From IMG/VR virus record IMGVR_UViG_3300042308_000219, positions 1 to 35,119 of that record: a DNA stretch of 35,119 bases; one strand, given 5' to 3'. Each line of letters starts with the position of its first letter. The stretch's first letter is position 1. Under the pieces are notes generated by a model. It did no database searches. It saw only the letters and a list, made by a program, of their open reading frames with translations, and was not told the DNA's origin. Shown here piece by piece: positions 9,013 to 15,521 of this stretch. The translations under genes were made by a program, and so were the position numbers. Origin of the DNA: a virus.

Positions 9013-9382
9013 GTTTCTTTCTGTAGTCATCAACTGCGGCCTTGATAGCATCCTCGGCAAGAATACTACAGTGTATTTTTACAGGAGGCAGGGCTAGTTC
9101 TTCAGCAATTTCAGAATTTTTGATCTGTGAAGCATTATCTAATGTCATACCTTTGACCATTTCAGTGATCAAGGAACTTGATGCAATGGCTGACCCGCAA
9201 CCATATGTTTTAAATTTTGCATCTGTAATTATTCCATCTACCACTTTGATCTGCAATTTCATTACATCTCCGCAAGCAGGTGCGCCAACCATACCAGTAC
9301 CAATATCAGTATCGCTCTTGTCAAAAGATCCGACGTTCCTGGGGTTTTCATAGTGATCTACAACTTTTTCTGAGTATGCCAT
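8990..9382 (-). CDS. iscU: Iron-sulphur cluster assembly scaffold IscU
   Basis: A 130-residue IscU, matching the family length of about 128. It is the scaffold on which IscS-derived sulphur and iron form [2Fe-2S]/[4Fe-4S] clusters. Cluster ligands C37 and D39 (APACGDV), C62 (YGCGSA) and C105 (KIHCS) are all present. The LPPVK motif at residues 98-102, bound by the chaperone HscA, is intact. Long blocks around GMVGAPACGDVMKLQIKV match the enterobacterial protein as I remember it, suggesting capture from a proteobacterium. The start is the ATG at 9380-9382 (MAYSEKVVDHYENP), exactly the bacterial N-terminus; a longer frame upstream would overlap the preceding gene and is unlikely. No IscS, HscA/B or ferredoxin gene is in the window, so host partners must be used. 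Confidence 0.96.
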   Translation of the reverse strand: MAYSEKVVDHYENPRNVGSFDKSDTDIGTGMVGAPACGDVMKLQIKVVDGIITDAKFKTYGCGSAIASSSLITEMVKGMTLDNASQIKNSEIAEELALPPVKIHCSILAEDAIKAAVDDYRKKHDQTHLN

Positions 9383-9383
9383 A

Positions 9384-9686
9384 TTATTGTGTACAAGTTC
9401 TTTCTCGGTATGTTTGACCATCCGGTGTTTGGATTTCTTTCCAAGGGGTGCATGATTCTTGCAGTTGCACAATTACTGGTTGTCTCTGAACAAACACAGT
9501 TTCTGCTTGCACAGGACGATTAGCAATTGCCGCGCCCACTACACCGCCAATAATGATAGGAACAACCCAGTTGCCCTGACCATAGTGCCTAGCATGACCG
9601 TGGTGTCTGTGGCCATGATTCCAGTGCTGTGCCAGCACAGGCACAGTGACCATCAACAATGCTAGTGAAATTAAGATCTTTTTCAT
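9384..9686 (-). CDS. Exported His-rich protein with glycine-zipper-like segment
   Basis: A 100-residue secreted protein and first gene of the iscU operon. It has a typical signal peptide (MKKILISLALLMVTVPVLAQ, cleavage likely after VLA), then a His/Arg-rich stretch (HWNHGHRHHGHARHYGQGN) that could bind a metal. A short hydrophobic glycine-rich segment follows (VVPIIIGGVVGAAIAN), like bacterial 2TM glycine-zipper envelope proteins. The C-terminal part has two cysteines (ESCTPW, RERTCTQ) that could form a disulphide in the periplasm. The ATG at 9684-9686 is preceded by AAGGAG with good spacing and by a near-perfect sigma70 promoter. Its TAA is 1 base before iscU. Metal binding or envelope modification during infection is speculation; the family is not one I can name. 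Confidence 0.75.
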   Translation of the reverse strand: MKKILISLALLMVTVPVLAQHWNHGHRHHGHARHYGQGNWVVPIIIGGVVGAAIANRPVQAETVFVQRQPVIVQLQESCTPWKEIQTPDGQTYRERTCTQ

Positions 9687-9704
9687 TGTGATCTCCTTTG
9701 AGTT

Positions 9705-9733
9705 ATTATACTATATATAACGCCTGCAGTCAA
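9705..9733 (-). promoter_or_regulatory. Strong sigma70-type promoter of the exported protein/iscU/radical SAM operon
   Basis: On the minus strand: -35 TTGACT (9728-9733), a 17-base spacer, and -10 TATAAT (9705-9710). Transcription should start about 12 bases upstream of the AAGGAG and ATG of the exported-protein gene. With 5 of 6 and 6 of 6 consensus matches and ideal spacing, host RNA polymerase should use it without phage factors, implying early expression of the Fe-S operon. Confidence 0.85.
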
Positions 9734-9753
9734 CCAAATGTTGACAGTTTTGA

Positions 9754-10113
9754 TTAAACGCCGCGGGATTTGTTCATTGCCGATTTAGCGGCATTGGCAA
9801 CTATGTCTTGTGCTTTGTTAACGGGCATTGTGGCAGGAGCTTCTGGTTCTCCGGCACCTTTGAATATGATTTCTTGTGATTCTGGGGTCATAGGTTCTAA
9901 CACCGAACTCAGTGGAGGTTGTCCAACAATTTCTTCAATATTGTCTTCGGTGACATTGATATTCAGACTTTGTGCAAGACTAATAAATGCACCTCGAGAA
10001 ATTTGTTTTTGGGCGCCTTCGTCTTCTGCACGTCCGGCAAGAAAATTGACCAGCCCCAATAGTTCATCGGGACTTGGCGTTGAGGATTCCGTTATGAATT
10101 CACGGAATCGCAT
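9754..10113 (-). CDS. Conserved phage protein, unknown function
   Basis: A 119-residue acidic, soluble protein starting MRFREFITESS, a short basic/aromatic N-terminal tag common to T4-like phage proteins from aquatic samples (recollection). The middle is helical and the C-terminus is Ala-rich and basic (NAAKSAMNKSRGV). No catalytic motif is visible. The start overlaps the stop of the upstream gene (TAATG), so the two are translated together. It is the last gene of the block read from late-type promoters; a 67-base gap with the promoter for the next operon follows. A virion or assembly role is inferred only from its neighbours. Confidence 0.7.
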   Translation of the reverse strand: MRFREFITESSTPSPDELLGLVNFLAGRAEDEGAQKQISRGAFISLAQSLNINVTEDNIEEIVGQPPLSSVLEPMTPESQEIIFKGAGEPEAPATMPVNKAQDIVANAAKSAMNKSRGV

Positions 10114-10988
10114 TATCTACGTGCTCGGCCCAGTCCAGCGCCGCCTGCGGCTGCTTCTGGTTCTACCGGCATTTCTCCACCCATTTCGGGAGCAGGAGCA
10201 GCCATGTCAGCTTGCACATCTACCACGCCAGGGGCAGTGGCCATGCCAGCGTCTGGTGCAGGTGCTTGGCCTGTTACCACGCCCAGAGCTTGATCCAAGG
10301 CAGCTTTGGCACCTTGTAGATTTTGTACCAGACCAGCAAGAGCGGCTGTGGCATCTGAGTTGAATCTTGTGGCTTGATCCATGCCCACTTGGTTCTTAAT
10401 AGAGTCAACTAAGGCTGGCAACTCTTTGAACTGCAACTCAGTTACATCTTCTAGCATGCCTTGCATTTTATCAACCATGTCTTGTGCGGCCAAAACAACT
10501 TGAGCTTGTTGTACTTCAGATTCGTTCAAACGAGTCATCACACGACGCAGTCGGCTTTCGGCCTGCATCATGGCAGCGCCGGCCACTAGCTTTTGCTCTT
10601 CAGGATTCAATGCTTGACCACTAGTGCTCTTTTTCAAGGCTGCAGCCAACTTAGGATCTTTTACTTGCACAGTATTTGGTTGTGCAGGTTTAGCACCTGG
10701 AGTAGCGCCTACACCAGCGGCAGGAGCAACAGGAATAGCTTCTTCAGCCATGCGTGTGGTCAATGCCTGTTCCATCATTACCAGTTTAAGGTAACCAGGA
10801 TTCTGTTGGCTTTGATATCTAGCAGACCCTGAACGATGCTCATGTAGCAGACCTTGCACACGGTGCAACAGGTGTTGAGTCTGTCGCGGTGTTAAACGGT
10901 CAAACTCAATGTTAGAGCCAAAGTAACTTTCGAAAACTTTAGCGATTTGTTTTGTTGGCGACGGGGCGGCCAGTTCTTGCAGTTTCAT
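10113..10988 (-). CDS. Helical, Ala/Pro-rich phage protein, probably late
   Basis: A 291-residue protein. The N-terminus (MKLQELAAPSPTKQIAKVFESYFG) and the following helical region up to about residue 85 look folded. Residues 85-115 are low-complexity Pro/Ala/Val linker. A long helical section from about 150 to 240 (RLRRVMTRLNESEVQQAQVV) could form a coiled coil. The tail is Ala/Pro/Gly-rich and ends in GRARR. No enzyme motif is seen. The ATG at 10986-10988 is preceded by GAGG, and a CTAAATA late motif lies 23 bases upstream inside the end of the preceding gene. It partly overlaps that gene (50 bases). Likely virion-associated or an assembly factor; I do not recognise the family. Confidence 0.7.
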   Translation of the reverse strand: MKLQELAAPSPTKQIAKVFESYFGSNIEFDRLTPRQTQHLLHRVQGLLHEHRSGSARYQSQQNPGYLKLVMMEQALTTRMAEEAIPVAPAAGVGATPGAKPAQPNTVQVKDPKLAAALKKSTSGQALNPEEQKLVAGAAMMQAESRLRRVMTRLNESEVQQAQVVLAAQDMVDKMQGMLEDVTELQFKELPALVDSIKNQVGMDQATRFNSDATAALAGLVQNLQGAKAALDQALGVVTGQAPAPDAGMATAPGVVDVQADMAAPAPEMGGEMPVEPEAAAGGAGLGRARR

Positions 10989-11436
10989 TTGAGAATCCTC
11001 TAATTTGCATATATTTAGCCGAAATTAAACATTTCTCTAATTCGGCATCAACTGCTTCCATGTGATCAATCTTGCGTTGAAGTTTGATGGAAACACCTTC
11101 GTAAAAATCTTCGTGCTTGCTACGTGTTGCAAGTGTTTGACGGCAGTGTATATCCGCCGCTAGACTATGTTTTTTGGTATCTAGTGTGCGTATTATTCGT
11201 GCTAGTGTGAGTTGATTGTGTTGATCTGCAATACACCAGCTGATTGCACTGCGCTTGCTACCAAATGTTATAGGATCTTGATTTTTAACATTAACTATAA
11301 ACTTGTAGTCTGTGGGTATAATATTGTATTTTCCAAAAGCCAGTATGCCACCTCGCCCATCACTCACAATCAACTTGTCAGTTAGATTGAGTAGTTCTTT
11401 TGCGGCAAAGGCTTCTAGCTTGTTTTGTTTGTTCAT
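10939..11436 (-). CDS. Conserved phage protein, unknown function
   Basis: A 165-residue basic protein. The first half is beta-rich (KLIVSDGRGGILAFGKYNI, KFIVNVKNQDPITFGSKRSA); the second half is helical with many Arg/Lys/His. No signal peptide or membrane segment. The ATG at 11434-11436 overlaps the upstream stop (ATGA), and its 3' end overlaps the next gene by 50 bases, hosting that gene's late promoter. Similar proteins occur in marine T4-like phages as I recall, without an assigned role. The tight coupling to the coiled-coil membrane protein upstream suggests a shared late function. Confidence 0.7.
   Translation of the reverse strand: MNKQNKLEAFAAKELLNLTDKLIVSDGRGGILAFGKYNIIPTDYKFIVNVKNQDPITFGSKRSAISWCIADQHNQLTLARIIRTLDTKKHSLAADIHCRQTLATRSKHEDFYEGVSIKLQRKIDHMEAVDAELEKCLISAKYMQIRGFSNETARTGRPVANKTNR
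11012..11018 (-). promoter_or_regulatory. Late promoter motif
   Basis: CTAAATA on the minus strand, 23 bases upstream of the ATG at 10988, with a GAGG ribosome-binding site in between. It lies inside the 3' end of the overlapping upstream gene. Confidence 0.5.
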
Positions 11437-11693
11437 TTAAATACATACGTTGTGACTAGCCATCCAACAGTGGCCAACAGCATGCCAATGATCCCCGATC
11501 CCCATGTGACCAACTGATCGTTACGTTTAGCAGCCATTTCCTGCACTATATTATGCACTTCGTCAATGGTGCCTTTAAGGCTTTCTACATTGGACTCAAG
11601 AGTCTCTAATTTAAGTTCAAGCATTTTATATCGCTCGGCACACAATTCAACATGTGCTTCTAGACTCTTTTTCTCAATATCAGTTGTGTCCAT
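11433..11693 (-). CDS. Coiled-coil protein with C-terminal membrane anchor
   Basis: An 86-residue protein. Residues 5-60 form an obvious heptad-type coiled coil (YKMLELKLETLESNVESLKG), followed by one transmembrane helix near the C-terminus (WGSGIIGMLLATVGWLVTTYVFK). This layout, a cytoplasmic or periplasmic coiled coil with a membrane tail, is seen in phage lysis accessory proteins and in many small phage proteins of unknown role; a holin or lysis part is possible but unproven, and no endolysin is nearby. The ATG is preceded by GGGAG and by a CATAAATA late motif at 11711-11718, supporting late expression. Confidence 0.65.
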   Translation of the reverse strand: MDTTDIEKKSLEAHVELCAERYKMLELKLETLESNVESLKGTIDEVHNIVQEMAAKRNDQLVTWGSGIIGMLLATVGWLVTTYVFK

Positions 11694-11705
11694 TATGGGC
11701 TCCCA

Positions 11706-12128
11706 TCATTTATTTATGGGTTCAAACCAAATGTTCTGATCTGGTCCAGCTGTTACTAACACTGCTTGCTCGGTGAGCTTTTCAGTTAATCCTGTGAGCA
11801 TAGGCACACCTGCACATTCATTTACTAATCCAGTTAAGTCTCCTGCGTGTCCAGTAGTACTGTATACTTCTCCGTGCTCAACTTCAAATTCAAATTGCCA
11901 AGTTCCTGAATCATTGCCGTTAGGTATAACATTCAATGGCTGTGTACGCAGACTAATTAGTTGATTCAATGTTTCCCAATTGCGCTGTTGATTCCTGGCA
12001 AATGTCCAGTCGTGTTGATTTTTAATTGTGTTGCCAGCGCCATCCGTAAAAGGTATTTGGCTGGGTCTAAAATGACCAGTGATGCCGGTGGCCGAGCAAT
12101 CAAACAGAGTTCTACAGAGTATTCGCAT
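11706..12128 (-). CDS. Conserved phage protein, unknown function
   Basis: A 140-residue protein beginning MRILCRTLFDCSATGITGHF. I chose the ATG at 12126-12128. A frame-extending ATG at 12194 would place 22 extra residues across the transcription terminator at 12153-12185, so it is unlikely to be used. The N-terminal region has two close cysteines; the middle contains RNQQRNWETLNQLISLRTQP, which I recall from unassigned aquatic T4-like phage proteins. A TTAAATA late-type motif ends 8 bases before the start. No motif points to a function; the neighbourhood suggests a structural or late role. Confidence 0.7.
   Translation of the reverse strand: MRILCRTLFDCSATGITGHFRPSQIPFTDGAGNTIKNQHDWTFARNQQRNWETLNQLISLRTQPLNVIPNGNDSGTWQFEFEVEHGEVYSTTGHAGDLTGLVNECAGVPMLTGLTEKLTEQAVLVTAGPDQNIWFEPINK
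11711..11718 (-). promoter_or_regulatory. Late promoter motif
   Basis: CATAAATA on the minus strand (7 of 8 to the T4 late consensus TATAAATA), overlapping the end of the upstream gene, 17 bases before the ATG at 11693. The short leader holds a GGGAG ribosome-binding site. Confidence 0.5.
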
Positions 12129-12136
12129 TATACCAG

Positions 12137-12143
12137 TATTTAA
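12137..12143 (-). promoter_or_regulatory. Late promoter motif with very short leader
   Basis: TTAAATA on the minus strand, ending 8 bases upstream of the ATG at 12128, leaving almost no leader and no ribosome-binding site. It sits just after the bidirectional terminator, so the downstream gene needs its own promoter. Confidence 0.45.
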
Positions 12144-12152
12144 CGGCCAACA

Positions 12153-12185
12153 AAAAACCCAGGATATTTCTAACCTGGGTTTTTG
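12153..12185. terminator. Bidirectional rho-independent terminator
   Basis: A perfect inverted repeat: AACCCAGG (12156-12163), a 10-base loop, and CCTGGGTT (12174-12181), with A-runs on the left and T-runs on the right. Both strands therefore read a G/C stem followed by T-rich sequence. It closes the one-gene unit 12202-12603 on the minus strand. Confidence 0.85.
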
Positions 12186-12201
12186 TTTAATCAATTATTG
12201 A

Positions 12202-12603
12202 TTAGGTCGATAGCTTGAAGCCAACGCTGGTTGCACTGTCCAACTGATAGCCAGTGTAAGTGATGTTGGCAGCTGCCAAGAACACAGCGGCGCTGGTGTT
12301 AGTAGAAGCATTTGCAAACGCACCTGTTGGGTAAGTAGCGAAACTCAATACTGTACCGTCAACTTGATACATTGCGATTGTAGCAGTTTGTTGAATAGCT
12401 TGAATAACGTTTCCAACGTACTCTTGAACACCTTGTTGTGAAACAACAGTAGTGTTAGCAACAGCACGGAAGAAGTCTAACTTAGGACCAGCTAGGTTAA
12501 CTGGTGTAGCGGCTGTAGAAGCTGATGGGCTTACTGGGCCGTTTTGTACGTCGATTGCGAATACCGGTTGGGAATCGCCATTTACGGGTGTAATATATGC
12601 CAT
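12202..12603 (-). CDS. Probable abundant virion protein
   Basis: A 133-residue protein starting MAYITPVNGDSQPVFAIDVQNGP, rich in Ala, Thr, Ser and Val and poor in charge, typical of small phage capsid-decoration or tail proteins; no Cys, no signal peptide. It is a self-contained unit: a late CTAAATA motif at 12647-12653, a 43-base leader with TTAAAGGAAA, the gene, then a strong terminator 17 bases after the stop. That arrangement, with an excellent ribosome-binding site, suggests high late expression. The exact virion role is unknown; a decoration or fibre-associated protein is my inference. Confidence 0.7.
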   Translation of the reverse strand: MAYITPVNGDSQPVFAIDVQNGPVSPSASTAATPVNLAGPKLDFFRAVANTTVVSQQGVQEYVGNVIQAIQQTATIAMYQVDGTVLSFATYPTGAFANASTNTSAAVFLAAANITYTGYQLDSATSVGFKLST

Positions 12604-12646
12604 GATAAATTTCCTTTAAGTTTGTGACCCATTACGGGTCTGCTTT

Positions 12647-12653
12647 TATTTAG
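12647..12653 (-). promoter_or_regulatory. Late promoter motif for the abundant virion protein
   Basis: CTAAATA on the minus strand, 43 bases before the ATG at 12603, in the 64-base gap between two genes. The leader carries TTAAAGGAAA as ribosome-binding site. Confidence 0.6.
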
Positions 12654-12667
12654 TCAATTTGGAAAAA

Positions 12668-14548
12668 TCATGTGGGTTGAGAGTTATTTCTCTGTCGGTT
12701 TTGAGCGGCAAAAGCATTGGGATCAAAACGATTCACAGCTTTTGCATAACCTGCAGGCGTGGCCATTACCCAGCCTTCTTGTCCAGGGTGCTCTAGGTCT
12801 GCTTGCTTTAGGATATCCATTTTTAGATCATGCAACAGTATAAACGCAGTAAAGGCAGCGGCCAGGGCAGGGGTATTACTACTAGGGCTTTCCAAGTATT
12901 CCACAATGTTGCGGAACTTGCTGGGTGTTACTTTGCTTTGTAACCATTCGCCAAACTCGGGCAACAGTGTAGCAGGGTTCAGCGGAGAACCAACCTTGGT
13001 GTTGATATAATCCACGCACAGTTTGGCAAGGTCAGTGATCTTGTGTGCCCGCAGTTCTGCAGGATTAAACAATGTGGCAATGGCAGTTCCATCTGTGCGA
13101 ATCAACTGTTTGAGTTGTTTTACCTTGGCGGGCTCGGTAGCCAATGATTTAGGAGTTGCAGGACGCTCTAGCATCAATCCAGGCACTTCATTGAACTTTA
13201 CGCCGCTGAGTGGCTGTCTTGCATCTCCTACATCTGAGTACATGCTATGTACTGCAATACCAATATCACTATTGCCAATGCGTTGTCCTAAGTTACTTCG
13301 GGCTGGAATTTTGTACTCAACAGTGTTGGGACGGAAAACATAGTTGCCTGCAATCTCCGGGGGTGTTGACATGTACAACAAATCACCTTTGACGTAGCCA
13401 CGAAAGTTAGCGGGCAATGTGGCTTCTAGCACAGGGAATAGCTGTGCGTACAAATTAATTAATTCGTCACGACTACCCGAACGTGTGCGTTGAATAGCAG
13501 CCATCATTTGGGGACTTGTAGCAAGGCCGTCATAGCCCTTGGCTTCAAAGCCTGATCCGTCAGTTAACACAAACTCACCTGTGGCGGGTTTGCGGCCCCA
13601 GATCACAGCAGGCTTGCCATCCCACTTGGCTGTAGTTGTACGTGGATTCTCTGTAGCGTGTTGAACAATTTCTAATGCATCAATTATGCCTTGTGTGCCA
13701 CGACGGAACACAAGATCTTCCAAGTGCTCAATACCTTTGGCTCGGCCACCCACACCAGGCTCTTCTGCTTCAACTAAAGCAACATACCCACGATTGACAA
13801 TACGATCACGCAAGCGTCCCAAGAAACTCACGTCGTCTTCTGACACCGACAGTTGTGGCTCTTTTAATCCTTCACGTGTGAGATAATCACGGAAGTCTTT
13901 TAGCTTGGCATCTTTATTGGGGTCATTGCTTAATGCGGCGTAGATGCTTTCCACATTCTTTAAATTTTCTTTTGTGAATGCGGGACCTAACAGCACCCGA
14001 GCCACATGGTTAGGATCCATTCCGCCTGGCACTAGTTCTTCTGTTGATCTACTGAACATGCCATTGGCACCTACTTTGAACCCCAGGGCTTTGGCCATGC
14101 TGGACATCAGTACATTACGGTTCATACCCTTGAATGCTGAACCTTCTGCGCCACCATAATAGAACGTGCCCCAGTCCAAGTTGGGGAAAAACATAAAGTC
14201 TGTTTGCACATAACCTTTGTTGGGGTCTCCGGCAATGGGAGTACGAAAGTGTACTTCGCCCTTTTTAACAACCCATTCACGTGGATCTAATCCTTGGCTG
14301 GTCACAATCTGTTGCAGTGCTGTGGCCAATTGATCTTTATCAATTTCGTTTAGGTCCACCCCAAGATCTAGGTCACCAGATGTGGGTTTGCGGCCAGTGG
14401 ATCCTAGCCAGCGTTCGGGTGGAAAGTCAATTCCCAGAATGTTTTCAATATAAGCAATGGTGGCAGGCACATCCGCTTGATTGATGCGTTGCGTCAGTGG
14501 CTGACCTTGCTTGTCTTTAAATACGTTTCCGCCTTCTTTGAGATACAT
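12668..14548 (-). CDS. Putative two-domain nucleotidyltransferase / ligase-like protein
   Basis: A 626-residue protein with two nucleotide-transfer signatures. At residues 48-65 LGSTGRKPTSGDLDLGVDL has the Pol-beta superfamily layout (G49-S50, then D59-x-D61), with a third acidic strand at YVQTDFMF (D117). In the second half AKWDGKPAV holds K308-W-D-G311, the motif I (KxDG) of ATP-dependent nucleic-acid ligases and capping enzymes. It is followed by a GDLLY strand (388-392, motif III-like) and NTVEYKI (408-414, motif IV/V-like). A ligase or nucleic-acid repair enzyme is possible. Known large aquatic-phage proteins of unknown function may belong here, but I cannot confirm the family. The C-terminal 150 residues are helical. 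The start is 3 bases after the upstream stop. The reading of both domains is by motif only. Confidence 0.6.
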   Translation of the reverse strand: MYLKEGGNVFKDKQGQPLTQRINQADVPATIAYIENILGIDFPPERWLGSTGRKPTSGDLDLGVDLNEIDKDQLATALQQIVTSQGLDPREWVVKKGEVHFRTPIAGDPNKGYVQTDFMFFPNLDWGTFYYGGAEGSAFKGMNRNVLMSSMAKALGFKVGANGMFSRSTEELVPGGMDPNHVARVLLGPAFTKENLKNVESIYAALSNDPNKDAKLKDFRDYLTREGLKEPQLSVSEDDVSFLGRLRDRIVNRGYVALVEAEEPGVGGRAKGIEHLEDLVFRRGTQGIIDALEIVQHATENPRTTTAKWDGKPAVIWGRKPATGEFVLTDGSGFEAKGYDGLATSPQMMAAIQRTRSGSRDELINLYAQLFPVLEATLPANFRGYVKGDLLYMSTPPEIAGNYVFRPNTVEYKIPARSNLGQRIGNSDIGIAVHSMYSDVGDARQPLSGVKFNEVPGLMLERPATPKSLATEPAKVKQLKQLIRTDGTAIATLFNPAELRAHKITDLAKLCVDYINTKVGSPLNPATLLPEFGEWLQSKVTPSKFRNIVEYLESPSSNTPALAAAFTAFILLHDLKMDILKQADLEHPGQEGWVMATPAGYAKAVNRFDPNAFAAQNRQRNNSQPT

Positions 14549-14551
14549 GAT

Positions 14552-15268
14552 TTATTTCTTCATACCAATTAATTGTTGTAACGCTGCCAGGCTCGCTGGA
14601 TCTCTTGCCATTTGTTGCATTTGTGCAACTTGATTTGCATCTAGGTCCAATTCATCAGCCACTTTCTGGGCCTGTGGATTTACTCTGCTGGAGGCTGTTC
14701 GTCGAGCGCCACTGAACTGTGCTATGCTTTTGGCACGTTGTACTGACGTTGCCAAATCCATCCAGGTTTTATTGGCTTTGCCAGCATTGGTTTTGGGATC
14801 CATGGTCACGTCAATTGCAGACTGAATTTGCACTGGCAACTGCTGTGATAACATACGTGCATCATTGTTGTCACTCAAGGCCGCAAGGCCAGCAATGTCA
14901 ATGTTAGGAGCAAACAGGCTGTTTAGAAATTTTTCAAATTCTTGTGTGAGTTCTGCAGGTGCCAGCTGGTCTGCGCCTGTGGCGGGTATCTTGGGATCAG
15001 CCACTGACTTTGAAGTGCTCACCAGTTGTTGTACCGCTTGAGCCCAACGTTGTTGCATTTGTTTGGCCAATGGAGCCAACAATGATCGATTCATCTGACC
15101 GGCTGCTGCCTGGCGTTGATTTGCAGATGTTGGCGAACCTACAAATTGGTCTGCAGGAACAGATCCTGGTAACAATTTATTAGCTAGCCCTGTAGCAATG
15201 TTGCTGCCAATTTGTCCCATTATACCAGCTTCGTTTATGCGGCGACGTGTTATTTCATGAATCTGCAT
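14552..15268 (-). CDS. Conserved helical phage protein, unknown function
   Basis: A 238-residue, Gln/Ala-rich helical protein starting MQIHEITRRRINEAG, a basic N-terminal tag often seen in T4-like aquatic phage proteins. Gly/Ala/Gln-rich helices follow (QMQQRWAQAVQQLVSTSK), ending in QMQQMARDPASLAALQQLIGMKK. I chose the ATG at 15266-15268 because TTAGGAAAA lies just upstream; an earlier in-frame ATG at 15304 has AAGG directly abutting it and adds 12 residues. No enzymatic motif, signal peptide or membrane segment. It overlaps the upstream gene by 14 bases and is followed closely by the nucleotidyltransferase-like gene. Role unknown. Confidence 0.7.
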   Translation of the reverse strand: MQIHEITRRRINEAGIMGQIGSNIATGLANKLLPGSVPADQFVGSPTSANQRQAAAGQMNRSLLAPLAKQMQQRWAQAVQQLVSTSKSVADPKIPATGADQLAPAELTQEFEKFLNSLFAPNIDIAGLAALSDNNDARMLSQQLPVQIQSAIDVTMDPKTNAGKANKTWMDLATSVQRAKSIAQFSGARRTASSRVNPQAQKVADELDLDANQVAQMQQMARDPASLAALQQLIGMKK

Positions 15269-15503
15269 TGGTTTTCCTAACGGATCTAGAAAACTTTCCA
15301 GCATCCTTTGTTCTTATGGCATTGAGCAATTTTCTTGTGAGATTTTCTGCCTGTTCAGCACCAAACTCTTTTTCAATTTGTTCTACTAGACGGATAGCAC
15401 TGGCAATGATATTGTCAGCTCTGCTTTCAATTATCAGGCGACGATCACGCTCAACATACATTGAGTCCAGTTCTTCTAACAAACTACGTGTCTTTTTTTG
15501 CAT
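15255..15503 (-). CDS. Small charged helical phage protein
   Basis: An 82-residue, highly charged, all-helical protein (LLEELDSMYVERDRRLIIESRADNI and a second amphipathic helix). Comparable short proteins starting with a KKTRSLLEEL-like segment occur in T4-like cyanophages, as I recall, with no assigned role. The ATG at 15501-15503 follows a CTAAATA late motif at 15523-15529 by 19 bases. The leader has only a weak AAGG. It is the first gene of the late block that continues to 9754. Confidence 0.65.
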   Translation of the reverse strand: MQKKTRSLLEELDSMYVERDRRLIIESRADNIIASAIRLVEQIEKEFGAEQAENLTRKLLNAIRTKDAGKFSRSVRKTNADS

Positions 15504-15521
15504 TACTACAGGGCCTTTGTA

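Noticed and set aside
9383-9472. Thirty-residue N-terminal extension of IscU (MCNCKNHAPLGKKSKHRM...)
   Set aside because: It lies in the C-terminal coding region of the exported-protein gene, and the ATG at 9382 gives exactly the bacterial IscU N-terminus.
12129-12194. Upstream start for the gene at 11706
   Set aside because: The extra 22 codons are the terminator hairpin and its T-run; the conserved-looking protein starts at 12128.
12759-15183. Several plus-strand reading frames of 60-106 codons opposite the minus-strand late genes
   Set aside because: They lack ribosome-binding sites, have composition typical of antisense shadows, and lie wholly within strongly supported genes.
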